NCBI GenBank assembly: GCA_047615875.1
Contig: JBLHGU010000011.1
Span: 1 to 53,472, forward strand
Direction: 5' to 3'
DNA: 53,472 bases
Source: JBLHGU01 sp047615875
GTDB taxonomy: Bacteria > Pseudomonadota > Gammaproteobacteria > Arenicellales > CAJQKF01
Part shown: positions 8,871 through 17,452 of the stretch, piece by piece
How positions within the stretch are numbered: position 1 is the first letter of the stretch
How the letters are laid out: each line of letters starts with the position of its first letter
The notes under the pieces: generated by a model
Seen by the model: only the letters and a program-made list of their open reading frames with translations
Databases searched by the model: none
What the model was told of the DNA's origin: nothing
Made by a program: the position numbers and the translations under genes

Positions 8871-10241
8871 ATGACCATCGAAGTCATCATCCTGGCCGCA
8901 GGAAAAGGAACGCGCATGCGTTCCAGTAAACCCAAAGTACTACATCCTCTGGCAGGCAAACCTCTATTGGAGCACGTTCTGGATACGGCGGGTGCGCTGG
9001 GTCCGGCAAGAACCCATATTGTCTATGGCTACGGTGGAGATGCCGTACCCAATGCCATCAATAAGAGCAGCATCAATTGGGTATTTCAGGAGCAACAAAA
9101 CGGTACTGGACACGCAGTCGGGCTGGCCATCGATGATGTGCGCGACGATGCCATAGTATTGGTCATGTATGGCGATATTCCGCTCATTAGAAATGTGACT
9201 ATGGCAGATCTGATTACCAAAGCGACCCGAAATCAAACACTGGCTGTGTTAACCATGACCGTAGCTGATGCAGGATCATATGGCCGCATCGAACGTAATG
9301 AAGAGGGCAGTGTTACCGGCATAGTTGAAGCTAAAGACGCCACCCCAGAGCAACTCGAGATAGGTGAATTTAACACGGGTTTCATGGCAGCACCGAAACT
9401 CAAAATTCAAAAATGGTTATCAGAGTTGAACAGCAATAATGCTCAAGGTGAGTATTACCTGACAGATATCGTTGCAGCTGCCGTCGCAGATGGGCTAACG
9501 GTGGAAACTTGTTCAGCCGAATACGGTTGGGAAGTTGAAGGGGTTAACAGTAAACAGGAACTATCAAAACTGGAACGAGTACATCAACTTAATCAAGCCC
9601 ACCACTTGATGGATCAGGGTATTTGTATTGCTGATCCTAACCGTATTGATATACGTGGCAATTTAACCGCAGGCGAAGACTGTTATTTCGACATTAACCT
9701 GGTGCTGGAAGGCGATAATACTTTCGGCAAAGGCGTTACCGTTGGACCCAATTGCGTAATTAAGAATACACGAATTGCTGATAACGTAGAAATTTTGGCC
9801 AACAGTGTTATCGACGATGCGGATATCGAATCCAATTGCCATGTCGGTCCGTTTGCCAGAATCCGACCTGGTACTCTGTTACAGAAAGGCGCACGAATTG
9901 GTAATTTTGTTGAAACTAAAAAATCCAGAATCGGCCCCGGATCAAAAGCCAACCATCTGGCCTATATAGGTGACACCGATGTTGGTTCCAACACAAACAT
10001 TGGTGCAGGGGTGATTACCTGTAACTATGACGGTGCCAATAAGCACCAAACGATTATCGGCAATGATGTTTTCGTCGGTTCGGATTGCCAATTGATTGCA
10101 CCGGTGACCATTGAAGACGGAGCGACTATTGGAGCGGGAACTACGTTAACCATTCGAGCTCCGGCAAAGCAATTAACATTTGGCAGGGCAAAAGCCAGGA
10201 CACTTCCTAGCTGGGAACGACCAAAGAAAAAAGTCGACTAA
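8871..10241 (+). CDS. glmU: Bifunctional UDP-GlcNAc pyrophosphorylase / glucosamine-1-P acetyltransferase
   Basis: Makes UDP-N-acetylglucosamine, the precursor of peptidoglycan and LPS, by acetylating glucosamine-1-phosphate and then adding UMP. The N-terminal uridylyltransferase domain has L-A-A-G-K-G-T-R-M at 8-16. The C-terminal half (from about 230) is a left-handed beta helix of hexapeptide repeats with the acetyl-transfer region K-A-N-H-L-A-Y-I-G-D. Its 456 residues are the normal length. It lies directly upstream of glmS, the first enzyme of the same pathway. Confidence 0.98.
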   Translation: MTIEVIILAAGKGTRMRSSKPKVLHPLAGKPLLEHVLDTAGALGPARTHIVYGYGGDAVPNAINKSSINWVFQEQQNGTGHAVGLAIDDVRDDAIVLVMYGDIPLIRNVTMADLITKATRNQTLAVLTMTVADAGSYGRIERNEEGSVTGIVEAKDATPEQLEIGEFNTGFMAAPKLKIQKWLSELNSNNAQGEYYLTDIVAAAVADGLTVETCSAEYGWEVEGVNSKQELSKLERVHQLNQAHHLMDQGICIADPNRIDIRGNLTAGEDCYFDINLVLEGDNTFGKGVTVGPNCVIKNTRIADNVEILANSVIDDADIESNCHVGPFARIRPGTLLQKGARIGNFVETKKSRIGPGSKANHLAYIGDTDVGSNTNIGAGVITCNYDGANKHQTIIGNDVFVGSDCQLIAPVTIEDGATIGAGTTLTIRAPAKQLTFGRAKARTLPSWERPKKKVD

Positions 10242-10355
10242 TATCAAGAATTCTCAACTGAACAAGTGGCATTCTGGGGGTATTTTACTTTCGAATGCCC
10301 TAATTGTTGATAGAATGCAGGAAATTTACTCCCTAAGTCTCTGAAGAGAATAGCC

Positions 10356-12179
10356 ATGTGCGGAATCGTCGGTGCTGTAGCCAATCGTGATGTATTACCT
10401 ATCTTAATTGACGGATTGCGTCGTCTCGAGTACAGAGGCTACGACTCTTCCGGGGTAGTACTGATTAATAACGGCCAAATGGATCGTGCTCGAGCCGTTG
10501 GCAAGGTTATTGAGCTGGAGAAATCTCTGCAAGCTCACCCGTTAACCGGTGCTACTGGAATTGCGCACACCCGTTGGGCAACACATGGTGTACCCAGCGA
10601 GCGTAATGCCCATCCACATATCAGTGCCAATGTCGCGGTAGTTTGCAATGGCATTATAGAAAATCACGAAGAGCTGCGTCGGAAGCAGATTGAGCGTGGG
10701 TTTCAGTTTCAATCTGATACCGATACGGAAGTAGTAGTAAACCAGATTTCCTGGTTTATTTCCCAGGGTGAAAACCTTTTTGACGCCATGCGATCCACAG
10801 TTCGAATGCTGGATGGTGCCTTTGCATTAGGTGTTGTGAGTGAAAGTGAGCCCAATCGTATGGTCGGTGCTCGTCGCGGTAGTCCACTCGTAGTGGGCAT
10901 TGGCGATGGTGAGGCCTTTTTAGCGTCGGATATGTCGGCATTAATCGAAGTCACCCGAGATTTTATTGTGATGGAAGATGGTGACGTGGTCGAAATCGAC
11001 GCTGGCAACGTACGAATTACTGACGAACACGGCGAAGAACAGATCCGCAGAATTCGCAAAAGCACGCTAAGTTCAGGTGCCACCGAGTTGGGCGAGTATC
11101 GGCATTATATGCAGAAGGAGATTTACGAGCAGGCTGGGGCAGTAGCGGATACCCTGGAAGGTCGTATATCCAGTACCCGCTTATTGGAGCAGGTGTTTGG
11201 TACCCGCGCCGAGGAAATTTTCGATAACACCCACGCCATACAGATCATCGCGTGTGGTACTAGTTATCATGCTGGTCTGGTCGCCAAGTACTGGTTTGAG
11301 CACTTCGGTGTGCTCTGTCAGGTAGAAATAGCCAGCGAATTCAAGAGCCGCAAACATGTTGTTGGTGATGATGTACTAGTAGTGACAATTTCTCAGTCTG
11401 GTGAAACCATCGATACGATCGGTGCAGTTAAACACGCCAAAAGTGAAGGTTTTCAGCATACGCTTACCATTTGTAATGTGCCGGAAAGTTCTCTAGTACG
11501 AGATTCTGATCTTGCCTTCATGACCCATGCGGGACCTGAAATCGGTGTGGCTTCAACCAAGGCTTTCACAACCCAGTTAACCGCGTTGATGTTATTAGTT
11601 ATTGCCATGGGCAGACGCCATGGAATGGATGAGGCAGCAGAAGAAGAGCTGGTTCGTGAACTGCGTACCCTGCCCGCCAAAATCGAAAATGCATTGCATC
11701 TAGATAAAAGTATCGAGCAAATTGCTATTCAGTTTGCAGACAAACAACACAGTTTGTTTCTCGGTCGCGGTATGCACTATCCCATCGCTATGGAAGGTGC
11801 ATTAAAACTCAAAGAGATTTCCTATATTCATGCAGAGGCTTATGCTGCTGGTGAGCTAAAACATGGGCCGTTAGCACTGGTGGATTCTGAAATGCCGGTG
11901 ATTGCTGTCGCACCAAATAATCAGCTTCTGGAAAAACTCAAATCCAATATTCAGGAAGTTAAAGCTCGCGGTGGCAAGCTCCTGGTATTCGCCGATCAAC
12001 AGGCAGGCATTGAGGAGATGGATGGAATCCAGGTGTTAAGAGTGGCCCCAGTCAACGACATGCTATCGCCGATTATCTATACTATTCCCTTACAATTACT
12101 GGCCTACCATGTAGCACTTATCAAAGGCACTGATGTGGATAAACCCAGGAATTTGGCTAAGTCGGTGACTGTGGAGTAA
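10356..12179 (+). CDS. glmS: Glutamine-fructose-6-phosphate aminotransferase
   Basis: Makes glucosamine-6-phosphate from fructose-6-phosphate and glutamine, the committed step of amino-sugar synthesis. The N-terminal glutaminase domain begins M-C-G-I-V-G, where Cys2 becomes the N-terminal nucleophile after Met removal. Two SIS sugar-isomerase domains follow (about 285-420 and 455-600), and the family ending D-K-P-R-N-L-A-K-S-V-T-V-E is intact. Length 607 is typical. The 114-nt gap from glmU holds an inverted repeat (GGCATTC/GAATGCC) but no clear terminator, so cotranscription is possible. No glmS ribozyme was recognised. Confidence 0.98.
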   Translation: MCGIVGAVANRDVLPILIDGLRRLEYRGYDSSGVVLINNGQMDRARAVGKVIELEKSLQAHPLTGATGIAHTRWATHGVPSERNAHPHISANVAVVCNGIIENHEELRRKQIERGFQFQSDTDTEVVVNQISWFISQGENLFDAMRSTVRMLDGAFALGVVSESEPNRMVGARRGSPLVVGIGDGEAFLASDMSALIEVTRDFIVMEDGDVVEIDAGNVRITDEHGEEQIRRIRKSTLSSGATELGEYRHYMQKEIYEQAGAVADTLEGRISSTRLLEQVFGTRAEEIFDNTHAIQIIACGTSYHAGLVAKYWFEHFGVLCQVEIASEFKSRKHVVGDDVLVVTISQSGETIDTIGAVKHAKSEGFQHTLTICNVPESSLVRDSDLAFMTHAGPEIGVASTKAFTTQLTALMLLVIAMGRRHGMDEAAEEELVRELRTLPAKIENALHLDKSIEQIAIQFADKQHSLFLGRGMHYPIAMEGALKLKEISYIHAEAYAAGELKHGPLALVDSEMPVIAVAPNNQLLEKLKSNIQEVKARGGKLLVFADQQAGIEEMDGIQVLRVAPVNDMLSPIIYTIPLQLLAYHVALIKGTDVDKPRNLAKSVTVE

Positions 12180-12329
12180 GCAGCTTCTATCTCAAGGGTT
12201 TTTTAATTTACTGCATGGCCCACTAACTAATACTTAGTCGTATTTATTAGAGTGAGTAGCTTAGTATAAATAAAGATACACTTGTAGATTGCACCGAGAC
12301 TTTCGTTAAAGCTTTCGCCAGGTAGAAAA

Positions 12330-12902
12330 ATGTCACATTATTCACTAGATAAATTCGTTCGAGAAACCCGCGCGGTTATCAGCGGTAACTACGAACCATC
12401 TGTTAACGTCGAGAAAATTGTACCTTTAATGTTCAAACTCTTGTCTGGCGATAAGAGCTTTCTGAAACCAGAGCATTTTCAAAATCATCCTGATCACTAC
12501 GCACGCAACGCAATATTTGTGGATGATGCAGGCTTGATGAGTCTGTATGCATTGGTTTGGCAACCTGGGCAATGGACACCGATTCATGATCACGGTACCT
12601 GGGGAGTTGTGGGTGTACACGAAGGCGTATTAGAGGAGTGCAGTTTCGTGCGTTCAGGTAGTCAGTCTGGTGCTGAATTGGACAATATCGATTTGTTGCG
12701 TGGTGGTGTGATTTTGCTGCCGCCGGATTCAGTTACCAGCTTCGTACCAAACCCTGATCACATACATCTTACGGGTAACCCAAGTTTAGATAAACGAGTC
12801 GTATCACTGCATCTTTACGGAAATGCAATGGCAGGATTTCATGTCTATGACCAAACATCACGAAGCCGCAAATGGGTTGAGGTAAGCCACAATGAAAGTT
12901 GA
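12330..12902 (+). CDS. Cysteine dioxygenase-family thiol dioxygenase
   Basis: Cupin-fold non-heme iron enzyme (190 residues) of the cysteine/3-mercaptopropionate dioxygenase family, which oxidises a thiol to a sulfinate with O2. The iron ligands are probably H86 and H88 in P-I-H-D-H and H146 in I-H-L-T-G-N. The H161-x-Y163 pair in S-L-H-L-Y-G matches the second-sphere triad of this family. No cysteine sits where mammalian CDO forms its Cys-Tyr crosslink, as in most bacterial members. Which thiol it uses cannot be told from the sequence. A sulfinate product could feed taurine-type metabolism, which fits the sulfonate flavour of the next 10 kb, but that link is inference. Confidence 0.8.
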   Translation: MSHYSLDKFVRETRAVISGNYEPSVNVEKIVPLMFKLLSGDKSFLKPEHFQNHPDHYARNAIFVDDAGLMSLYALVWQPGQWTPIHDHGTWGVVGVHEGVLEECSFVRSGSQSGAELDNIDLLRGGVILLPPDSVTSFVPNPDHIHLTGNPSLDKRVVSLHLYGNAMAGFHVYDQTSRSRKWVEVSHNES

Positions 12903-12976
12903 CTCTGGTGTGATTGTTTTTATCGTCCCGTATCAAGTTTCTGCTAATGGGTATCACCCATCTTACACAACGTCCT

Positions 12977-13597
12977 CTATTCTTGAATAGTAGCGGTAAC
13001 TAGTCCCGCCCCTATAAGAAACCCTCCGCCTGTTCGAGACAGTATTTTTAGCACGCCGGGCCGTTGGAATTTTGAGCGCATCTCTCCAGCAAGTAATGCC
13101 CATACTGTTACATTCGCGGCGGCTAAAATTACAAAAGTAGTTTCCAGCACAACAAATTGCATCAAAACTGGTAGCTCGGGGTTTACGAACTGTGGAACGA
13201 ATGCAATGAAGAAAACGATGCCCTTTGGATTAAGTGCAGTCACTATATAGGCATTTAAGAACATAGACATTTTTGTTCTTTTCTGGTTAGTCTCCTGTAA
13301 GTCTCCCAGTACTGGTTTCTCACGCCACATCTTAAAACCAAGCCAGATAAGATAAAAAGCGCCGGCTAATTTAAGGATAGTAAATAGAGTTGAAGAGGCC
13401 GTAAGAATCGCACCCGCGCCAACCAGTGAGACAGTCATTGCTGTCAGATCCCCGAGTGCTACACCCGGTACGGTAGACCATCCTGAACTCTTGCCTTGCC
13501 TGATGGCATAACTGACTACGAGTAGCACGGTCGGGCCGGGGATTGCTAGCAAAGCAAAACTAGCAATGGTAAATGTAATCCAAATTTCAAGTGACAT
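12977..13597 (-). CDS. LysE/RhtB-family amino acid exporter
   Basis: Inner-membrane exporter (206 residues) with about six hydrophobic helices. The N-terminal helix carries the family signature A-I-P-G-P-T-V-L-L-V-V, followed by G-K-S-S-G-W and later N-P-K-G-I-V-F-F-I-A-F-V-P-Q-F. Members export amino acids such as lysine, threonine or homoserine lactone. It converges with the thiol dioxygenase gene (74 nt between the ends) and follows the sulfotransferase gene on the same strand. Substrate unknown. Confidence 0.88.
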   Translation of the reverse strand: MSLEIWITFTIASFALLAIPGPTVLLVVSYAIRQGKSSGWSTVPGVALGDLTAMTVSLVGAGAILTASSTLFTILKLAGAFYLIWLGFKMWREKPVLGDLQETNQKRTKMSMFLNAYIVTALNPKGIVFFIAFVPQFVNPELPVLMQFVVLETTFVILAAANVTVWALLAGEMRSKFQRPGVLKILSRTGGGFLIGAGLVTATIQE

Positions 13598-13683
13598 TAC
13601 AAGTTATTGACTAAAAGATTAAAACTCATTGGAGAGCAATGGTCCTACAGTACAATAGGTTTTTGCAATGATCCAATATTTAG

Positions 13684-14604
13684 TTAAGACTTTATATACA
13701 ATTCCTCATAAGGAAAGTCTGATTCCAATGCTTTTAGTGTCTTTAGGCAATGATCATCGATCTGTTGTTGTTGATCGGTGGTTAGCAGCTCCTTTGAGTT
13801 GCCACTTTTACCGCTTCTAATCATTGGCACATATCCAGAGTCCCAGGCAGGTGGGGCGAACTTATGGTCGTTCTCTTTCATATAAGCGAAACTGCTTTTA
13901 TCGAGAACCAATTTCATTTCCTCGCTGGTTAATTCTATGCCAAGAAAGTCCGCAACATTTTTGGCACAGTCATCACCGTCTTTTCTCATGTCCTCATACA
14001 GATAAACCAGAACATTGTCACGATCTCTCAATCTCCACCAACTGTCTGTAATTACAGCCCATGGTTGGTAGACGAATTCGTTGGTTTGAAAAGTCTTCAC
14101 CCACTCTTCGGTCGGAACGGTTGCTCCAAACAATAGCTGGTTAAAGCCATTCTCAAAATGGGCAACGGAAACCAGTGTATCTTTAGGGTCTCTAATAACA
14201 CAGATATATTTCGCTTCCTCGGTATAGGGAACATATACTGCTTCAAGGTGGCTTTTTATAACATGAAGTCCTGTTGGTGAGCCTTTGATGGGGGTTAGGT
14301 CTGCTATATCCGGCGCAGTTTCCATAGGAACCAACATATCTGGCCAGGGTACAACCTCATCAATATGGTTGTATTCGCCTTGCCCACGAAAGCCGATCTG
14401 GTAGGCAATTTGCTTCATCCACGTCGTTCCGCTCTTGGGGTAGGTAGAAACAATAACGTCATTAGTCCCAGGTATGTAATTAGCATAGGCCGCATGTTTG
14501 AATTCCACACTGTTGGACGTATCTACACCCCATTGGCGGATCGCACCAGCGTAGTCTCCCTTATCAAAAAGAGTTTTTATTTTTTCCAGAAACTCGTCGG
14601 TCAT
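13684..14604 (-). CDS. Sulfotransferase domain protein (PAPS-dependent)
   Basis: Cytosolic-type sulfotransferase (306 residues from the preferred start) that would move sulfate from PAPS to an alcohol, phenol or amine. The 5'-phosphosulfate loop Y-P-K-S-G-T-T-W is at 55-62, the 3'-phosphate motif is V-I-R-D-P-K-D-T-L-V-S, and the C-terminal R-S-G-K-S-G-N-S-K matches the family's GxxGxxK loop. The ATG at 14604 has a GGA about 5 nt upstream; an in-frame ATG at 14649 would add 15 residues. It is divergent from the butyrobetaine hydroxylase gene. Acceptor unknown. Confidence 0.88.
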   Translation of the reverse strand: MTDEFLEKIKTLFDKGDYAGAIRQWGVDTSNSVEFKHAAYANYIPGTNDVIVSTYPKSGTTWMKQIAYQIGFRGQGEYNHIDEVVPWPDMLVPMETAPDIADLTPIKGSPTGLHVIKSHLEAVYVPYTEEAKYICVIRDPKDTLVSVAHFENGFNQLLFGATVPTEEWVKTFQTNEFVYQPWAVITDSWWRLRDRDNVLVYLYEDMRKDGDDCAKNVADFLGIELTSEEMKLVLDKSSFAYMKENDHKFAPPAWDSGYVPMIRSGKSGNSKELLTTDQQQQIDDHCLKTLKALESDFPYEELYIKS

Positions 14605-14795
14605 GATTTCCACTGTTCTTTGACTAAATGTTCGATAGATATTTTCCATATACTCTACCGGAATAGCCTTAGAACGTCGATTGATAGCAATAATAGTAGT
14701 TGCATAGTCGGTATGAATAGTAAGGTCGTTTTTTGGTGTATGTTGTACTAGCTATTGTTTCTATACTTGTATCCTATTAGTTTCGAGAATTGAAT

Positions 14796-15956
14796 ATGCC
14801 AGACGTCGAATTAATTGAAAGTAAAACTGAATTAACACTGCATTGGTCTGATGGTTTGGCTAGTCGGTTTCATGCTATTTGGCTAAGAGACAATTGCTGC
14901 TGCGAAAGTTGTGGCGATCCCGCCATAGGTAGACGTAAATTACGTTTGAGTGATTTACCCACAGACATAACTATAGAGACTGCTCAGTCTGAAGGTAATT
15001 TGATGGTGTCCTGGTCCGATGGACATCAAGGCGAATTCTCTTTCCAATGGCTTAAGCAAAATTCCTACGATAGTGACACGCGTCAGTTGCGCCAATTTAA
15101 ACCGATATTGTGGCAGGAGCCTTTCACACAAGATCCGCCAGAATTTGATTTCCCGACTATAACCAGCGATAAACAGAAGTTTTACCAACTGTTGTTGTGT
15201 TTACGGGATTACGGTTTCGTGTTTATACGTCACGCACCTGCTAGATCGGGCACGTTGGAGGAATTTGCCAGTCGAATTGGCTATATCCAGGAGACCAATT
15301 TCGGCCGCGTTCAGGATCTGGAATTTGATCGGAGCAAACGGAGTATTGCCAATGATGTTACCGAGTTAAAACCTCATACCGACGAACCCTATCGTGCATC
15401 ACCACCCGGTATCTTGATGTTTCAATGCCTGGTCTCGGATATTACCGGTAACGGGGCATCGACGTTTCTTGATGGTTTTGCCGCGGCCGAGCAATTGCGC
15501 GTCGAAGATCCGCAAGGCTTTGCTTCTCTCACTCGTAATCGACAGGGCTTCCGGCGCTATTTCGAGGACGATGTGGATCTGATTACCGAGTTTCCTATTT
15601 TAAACGTAGACGAATTCGATAATCTGGTTGGTCTGCGCATAAATGATCGTGTGCATGCCCCAGCATGTATTGATGCCGATGAGGTAGTAGTATTTTATCG
15701 CGGATTAAAACGACTGTTGCAGTTGGTGGAAGAGCCCAACCGTATGATGCGCAAAATTTTGCAACCAGGTGATATCGCGTTGTTTGATAACCACCGTATT
15801 CTGCATGGTCGAACTGCACTTAGCATTCATGGTCGGCGCTGGTTACAATGGGCTCAAATTGAACGCGGTGATTTTCACAGTAGCTTGAGAATAGTCGCTG
15901 ATCAGTTGAACAAGGATCGAGATGTTTTGCCACTTATGCGCGGTGCTTATAGTTGA
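14796..15956 (+). CDS. Gamma-butyrobetaine dioxygenase-like Fe(II)/2-oxoglutarate oxygenase
   Basis: Two-domain oxygenase (386 residues). The N-terminal DUF971-like domain has a Cys cluster, C-C-C-E-S-C (about 34-39), that binds zinc in gamma-butyrobetaine hydroxylases. The C-terminal TauD/TfdA domain has iron ligands H194-T-D196 and H337 (L-H-G-R). H-T-D-E-P-Y plus P-P-G-I strongly resembles butyrobetaine and trimethyllysine hydroxylases, so carnitine synthesis is the best guess; another betaine or alkyl-amine substrate is possible. ATG 14796 is preferred to TTG 14790. It heads a plus-strand run with the oxidase remnant, SDR and aldehyde dehydrogenase. Confidence 0.82.
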   Translation: MPDVELIESKTELTLHWSDGLASRFHAIWLRDNCCCESCGDPAIGRRKLRLSDLPTDITIETAQSEGNLMVSWSDGHQGEFSFQWLKQNSYDSDTRQLRQFKPILWQEPFTQDPPEFDFPTITSDKQKFYQLLLCLRDYGFVFIRHAPARSGTLEEFASRIGYIQETNFGRVQDLEFDRSKRSIANDVTELKPHTDEPYRASPPGILMFQCLVSDITGNGASTFLDGFAAAEQLRVEDPQGFASLTRNRQGFRRYFEDDVDLITEFPILNVDEFDNLVGLRINDRVHAPACIDADEVVVFYRGLKRLLQLVEEPNRMMRKILQPGDIALFDNHRILHGRTALSIHGRRWLQWAQIERGDFHSSLRIVADQLNKDRDVLPLMRGAYS

Positions 15957-16056
15957 AGCTTTCAGAAAATAAAATATGAAAGGCGCAGACCTTGTTAAAT
16001 CAAAACCTGGAAGACACCCCTGCTCTACTAGATATAATTGCCAGTGAAGAAAACGT

Positions 16057-16573
16057 ATGTCTAAAAATACAACTACGCGGTCCCAGGCAATGAAGCTAGA
16101 ACAAGGGTTTCCTAGTGTAGAGGATATGCGCAAGGTGGCGCGACGTCGAATGCCGCGATTCGCACGGGATTATCTTGACGGTGGAATCGGCCGTAACACT
16201 GCATTACGCCGTAATCTCGATGTACTGAACCAAATTAGTTTTACGCCTCGATATCTGTCTCAACACGCTGACCAAACACAATGCGAGACACAGTTGTTTG
16301 GTCAATATTACGATGCACCTTTTGGAGTTGCACCTATTGGGCTGGGTGGCTTGTTATGGCCCCGGTCGGCAGAGTATCTGGCAGCAACTGCGAGTGAGCA
16401 TAATTTGCCCTTTGTCTTAAGTGGTTTTTCGACGTCTAGTTTGGAGGATATTGCCGCTGTGGCAGGTCAACAGCGCTGGTATCAGCATGCGGCAAATTGG
16501 TAGCGCATCAATCAAAGAATTGGCCAGCTTTCTAGATACTAGCAAAAGTCCGAAATTAGGAACAAAAATATGA
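16057..16573 (+). pseudogene. FMN-dependent alpha-hydroxy-acid oxidase/dehydrogenase with internal deletion
   Basis: The first 144 codons are a clean N-terminus of the LldD/glycolate oxidase family: D-Y-L-D-G-G, then A-P-F-G-V-A-P-I-G, and L-S-G-F-S-T-S-S-L-E-D-I-A followed by R-W-Y-Q. The frame then ends at TAG 16501-16503, far short of about 380 residues. From about 16484 another frame reads M-R-Q-I-G-S-A-S-I-K-E-L, the typical C-terminal end of the same family. It stops at TGA 16571-16573, which overlaps the SDR start as ATGA. This is best explained by an internal out-of-frame deletion of roughly 200 codons, losing the FMN-binding and catalytic His/Arg part. An assembly error cannot be excluded. 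Confidence 0.8.
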
Positions 16574-17334
16574 GCAAACCCGTACTATTAGTCACCGGTG
16601 CCAGCCGTGGAATTGGCGCGGAGATCGCTCGCCAAGCTGCAACAGAAGGTTGGGCTGTATGTGTCAACTACGCCATATCGAAACACGAGGCGGAGAACGT
16701 GTTGCAGCAAATTAAAGACGCCGGTGGAGAAGCCATGCTGGCACAGGCTAATATTGGCAACGAGTCTGAGGTTGAATTGATGTTCGATCAAATTGATCTA
16801 CAACTCGGCCCGGTAACCGGTTTGGTTAATAATGCCGGAATTAACGGTTGTGGTGTGAGAGTGGATGAAATGGACGTGGAAACTGTGGCCAATGTATTCA
16901 GAACAAACGTGCTTGGAGCCTTTATCTGCGCCAAACACGCTATCCGTCGTATGGCTAAACAGTATGGTGGCAGTGGCGGCTCCATCGTTAATATTTCTTC
17001 GGCGGCTTCAAAGCATGGGGGACCATTTACTTATGTCGACTATGCAGCCTCAAAAGGCGCTATAGATACCTTTACAGTCGGCTTGGCCAAAGAGCAGGCA
17101 GACCAGGGTATTCGCGTAAATACGCTGAGGCCAGGCGCTACCATGACCGAACTCAGCGTGGAGTGGGCGAAGGAGAATCCGCAATGGCTGGATTGGGTCA
17201 TGCAACAAGTGCCACTCAGTCGTCCTGGGGAAGTTCGGGAGATTTCCAATGTCGCGTTGTTTTTATTATCTGACAAGTCTTCTTATGTAACCGGTGCCGC
17301 GTTGGACGCCTGTGGTGGTTGGGTGAGTCCGTAA
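16570..17334 (+). CDS. SDR-family NAD(P)-dependent oxidoreductase
   Basis: Classical short-chain dehydrogenase (254 residues). The cofactor motif T-G-A-S-R-G-I-G starts at residue 9, N-N-A-G is at 87-90, and the catalytic set is S144, Y158 and K162 (Y-A-A-S-K). The C-terminus Y-V-T-G-A-A-L-D-A-C-G-G-W is typical of glucose-1-dehydrogenase/3-oxoacyl reductase-like members. The start overlaps the stop of the remnant oxidase (ATGA), showing the two were once translationally coupled and likely worked in one pathway. Substrate unknown. Confidence 0.88.
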   Translation: MSKPVLLVTGASRGIGAEIARQAATEGWAVCVNYAISKHEAENVLQQIKDAGGEAMLAQANIGNESEVELMFDQIDLQLGPVTGLVNNAGINGCGVRVDEMDVETVANVFRTNVLGAFICAKHAIRRMAKQYGGSGGSIVNISSAASKHGGPFTYVDYAASKGAIDTFTVGLAKEQADQGIRVNTLRPGATMTELSVEWAKENPQWLDWVMQQVPLSRPGEVREISNVALFLLSDKSSYVTGAALDACGGWVSP

Positions 17335-17452
17335 ACCTAACCACACACAGCATGATGCTTAACTGCGGATTCCAGGTTAAAGACTTGGCCATCCTCCCTG
17401 TCAGTATGATATGTTCGGCTCATTAGTAAGATCCTGTTTAATTAATGAACCT

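Noticed and set aside
10242..10355. Possible glmS ribozyme or other riboswitch before glmS
   Set aside because: The 114-nt gap is too short and lacks the conserved core; that ribozyme is known mainly from Gram-positive bacteria.
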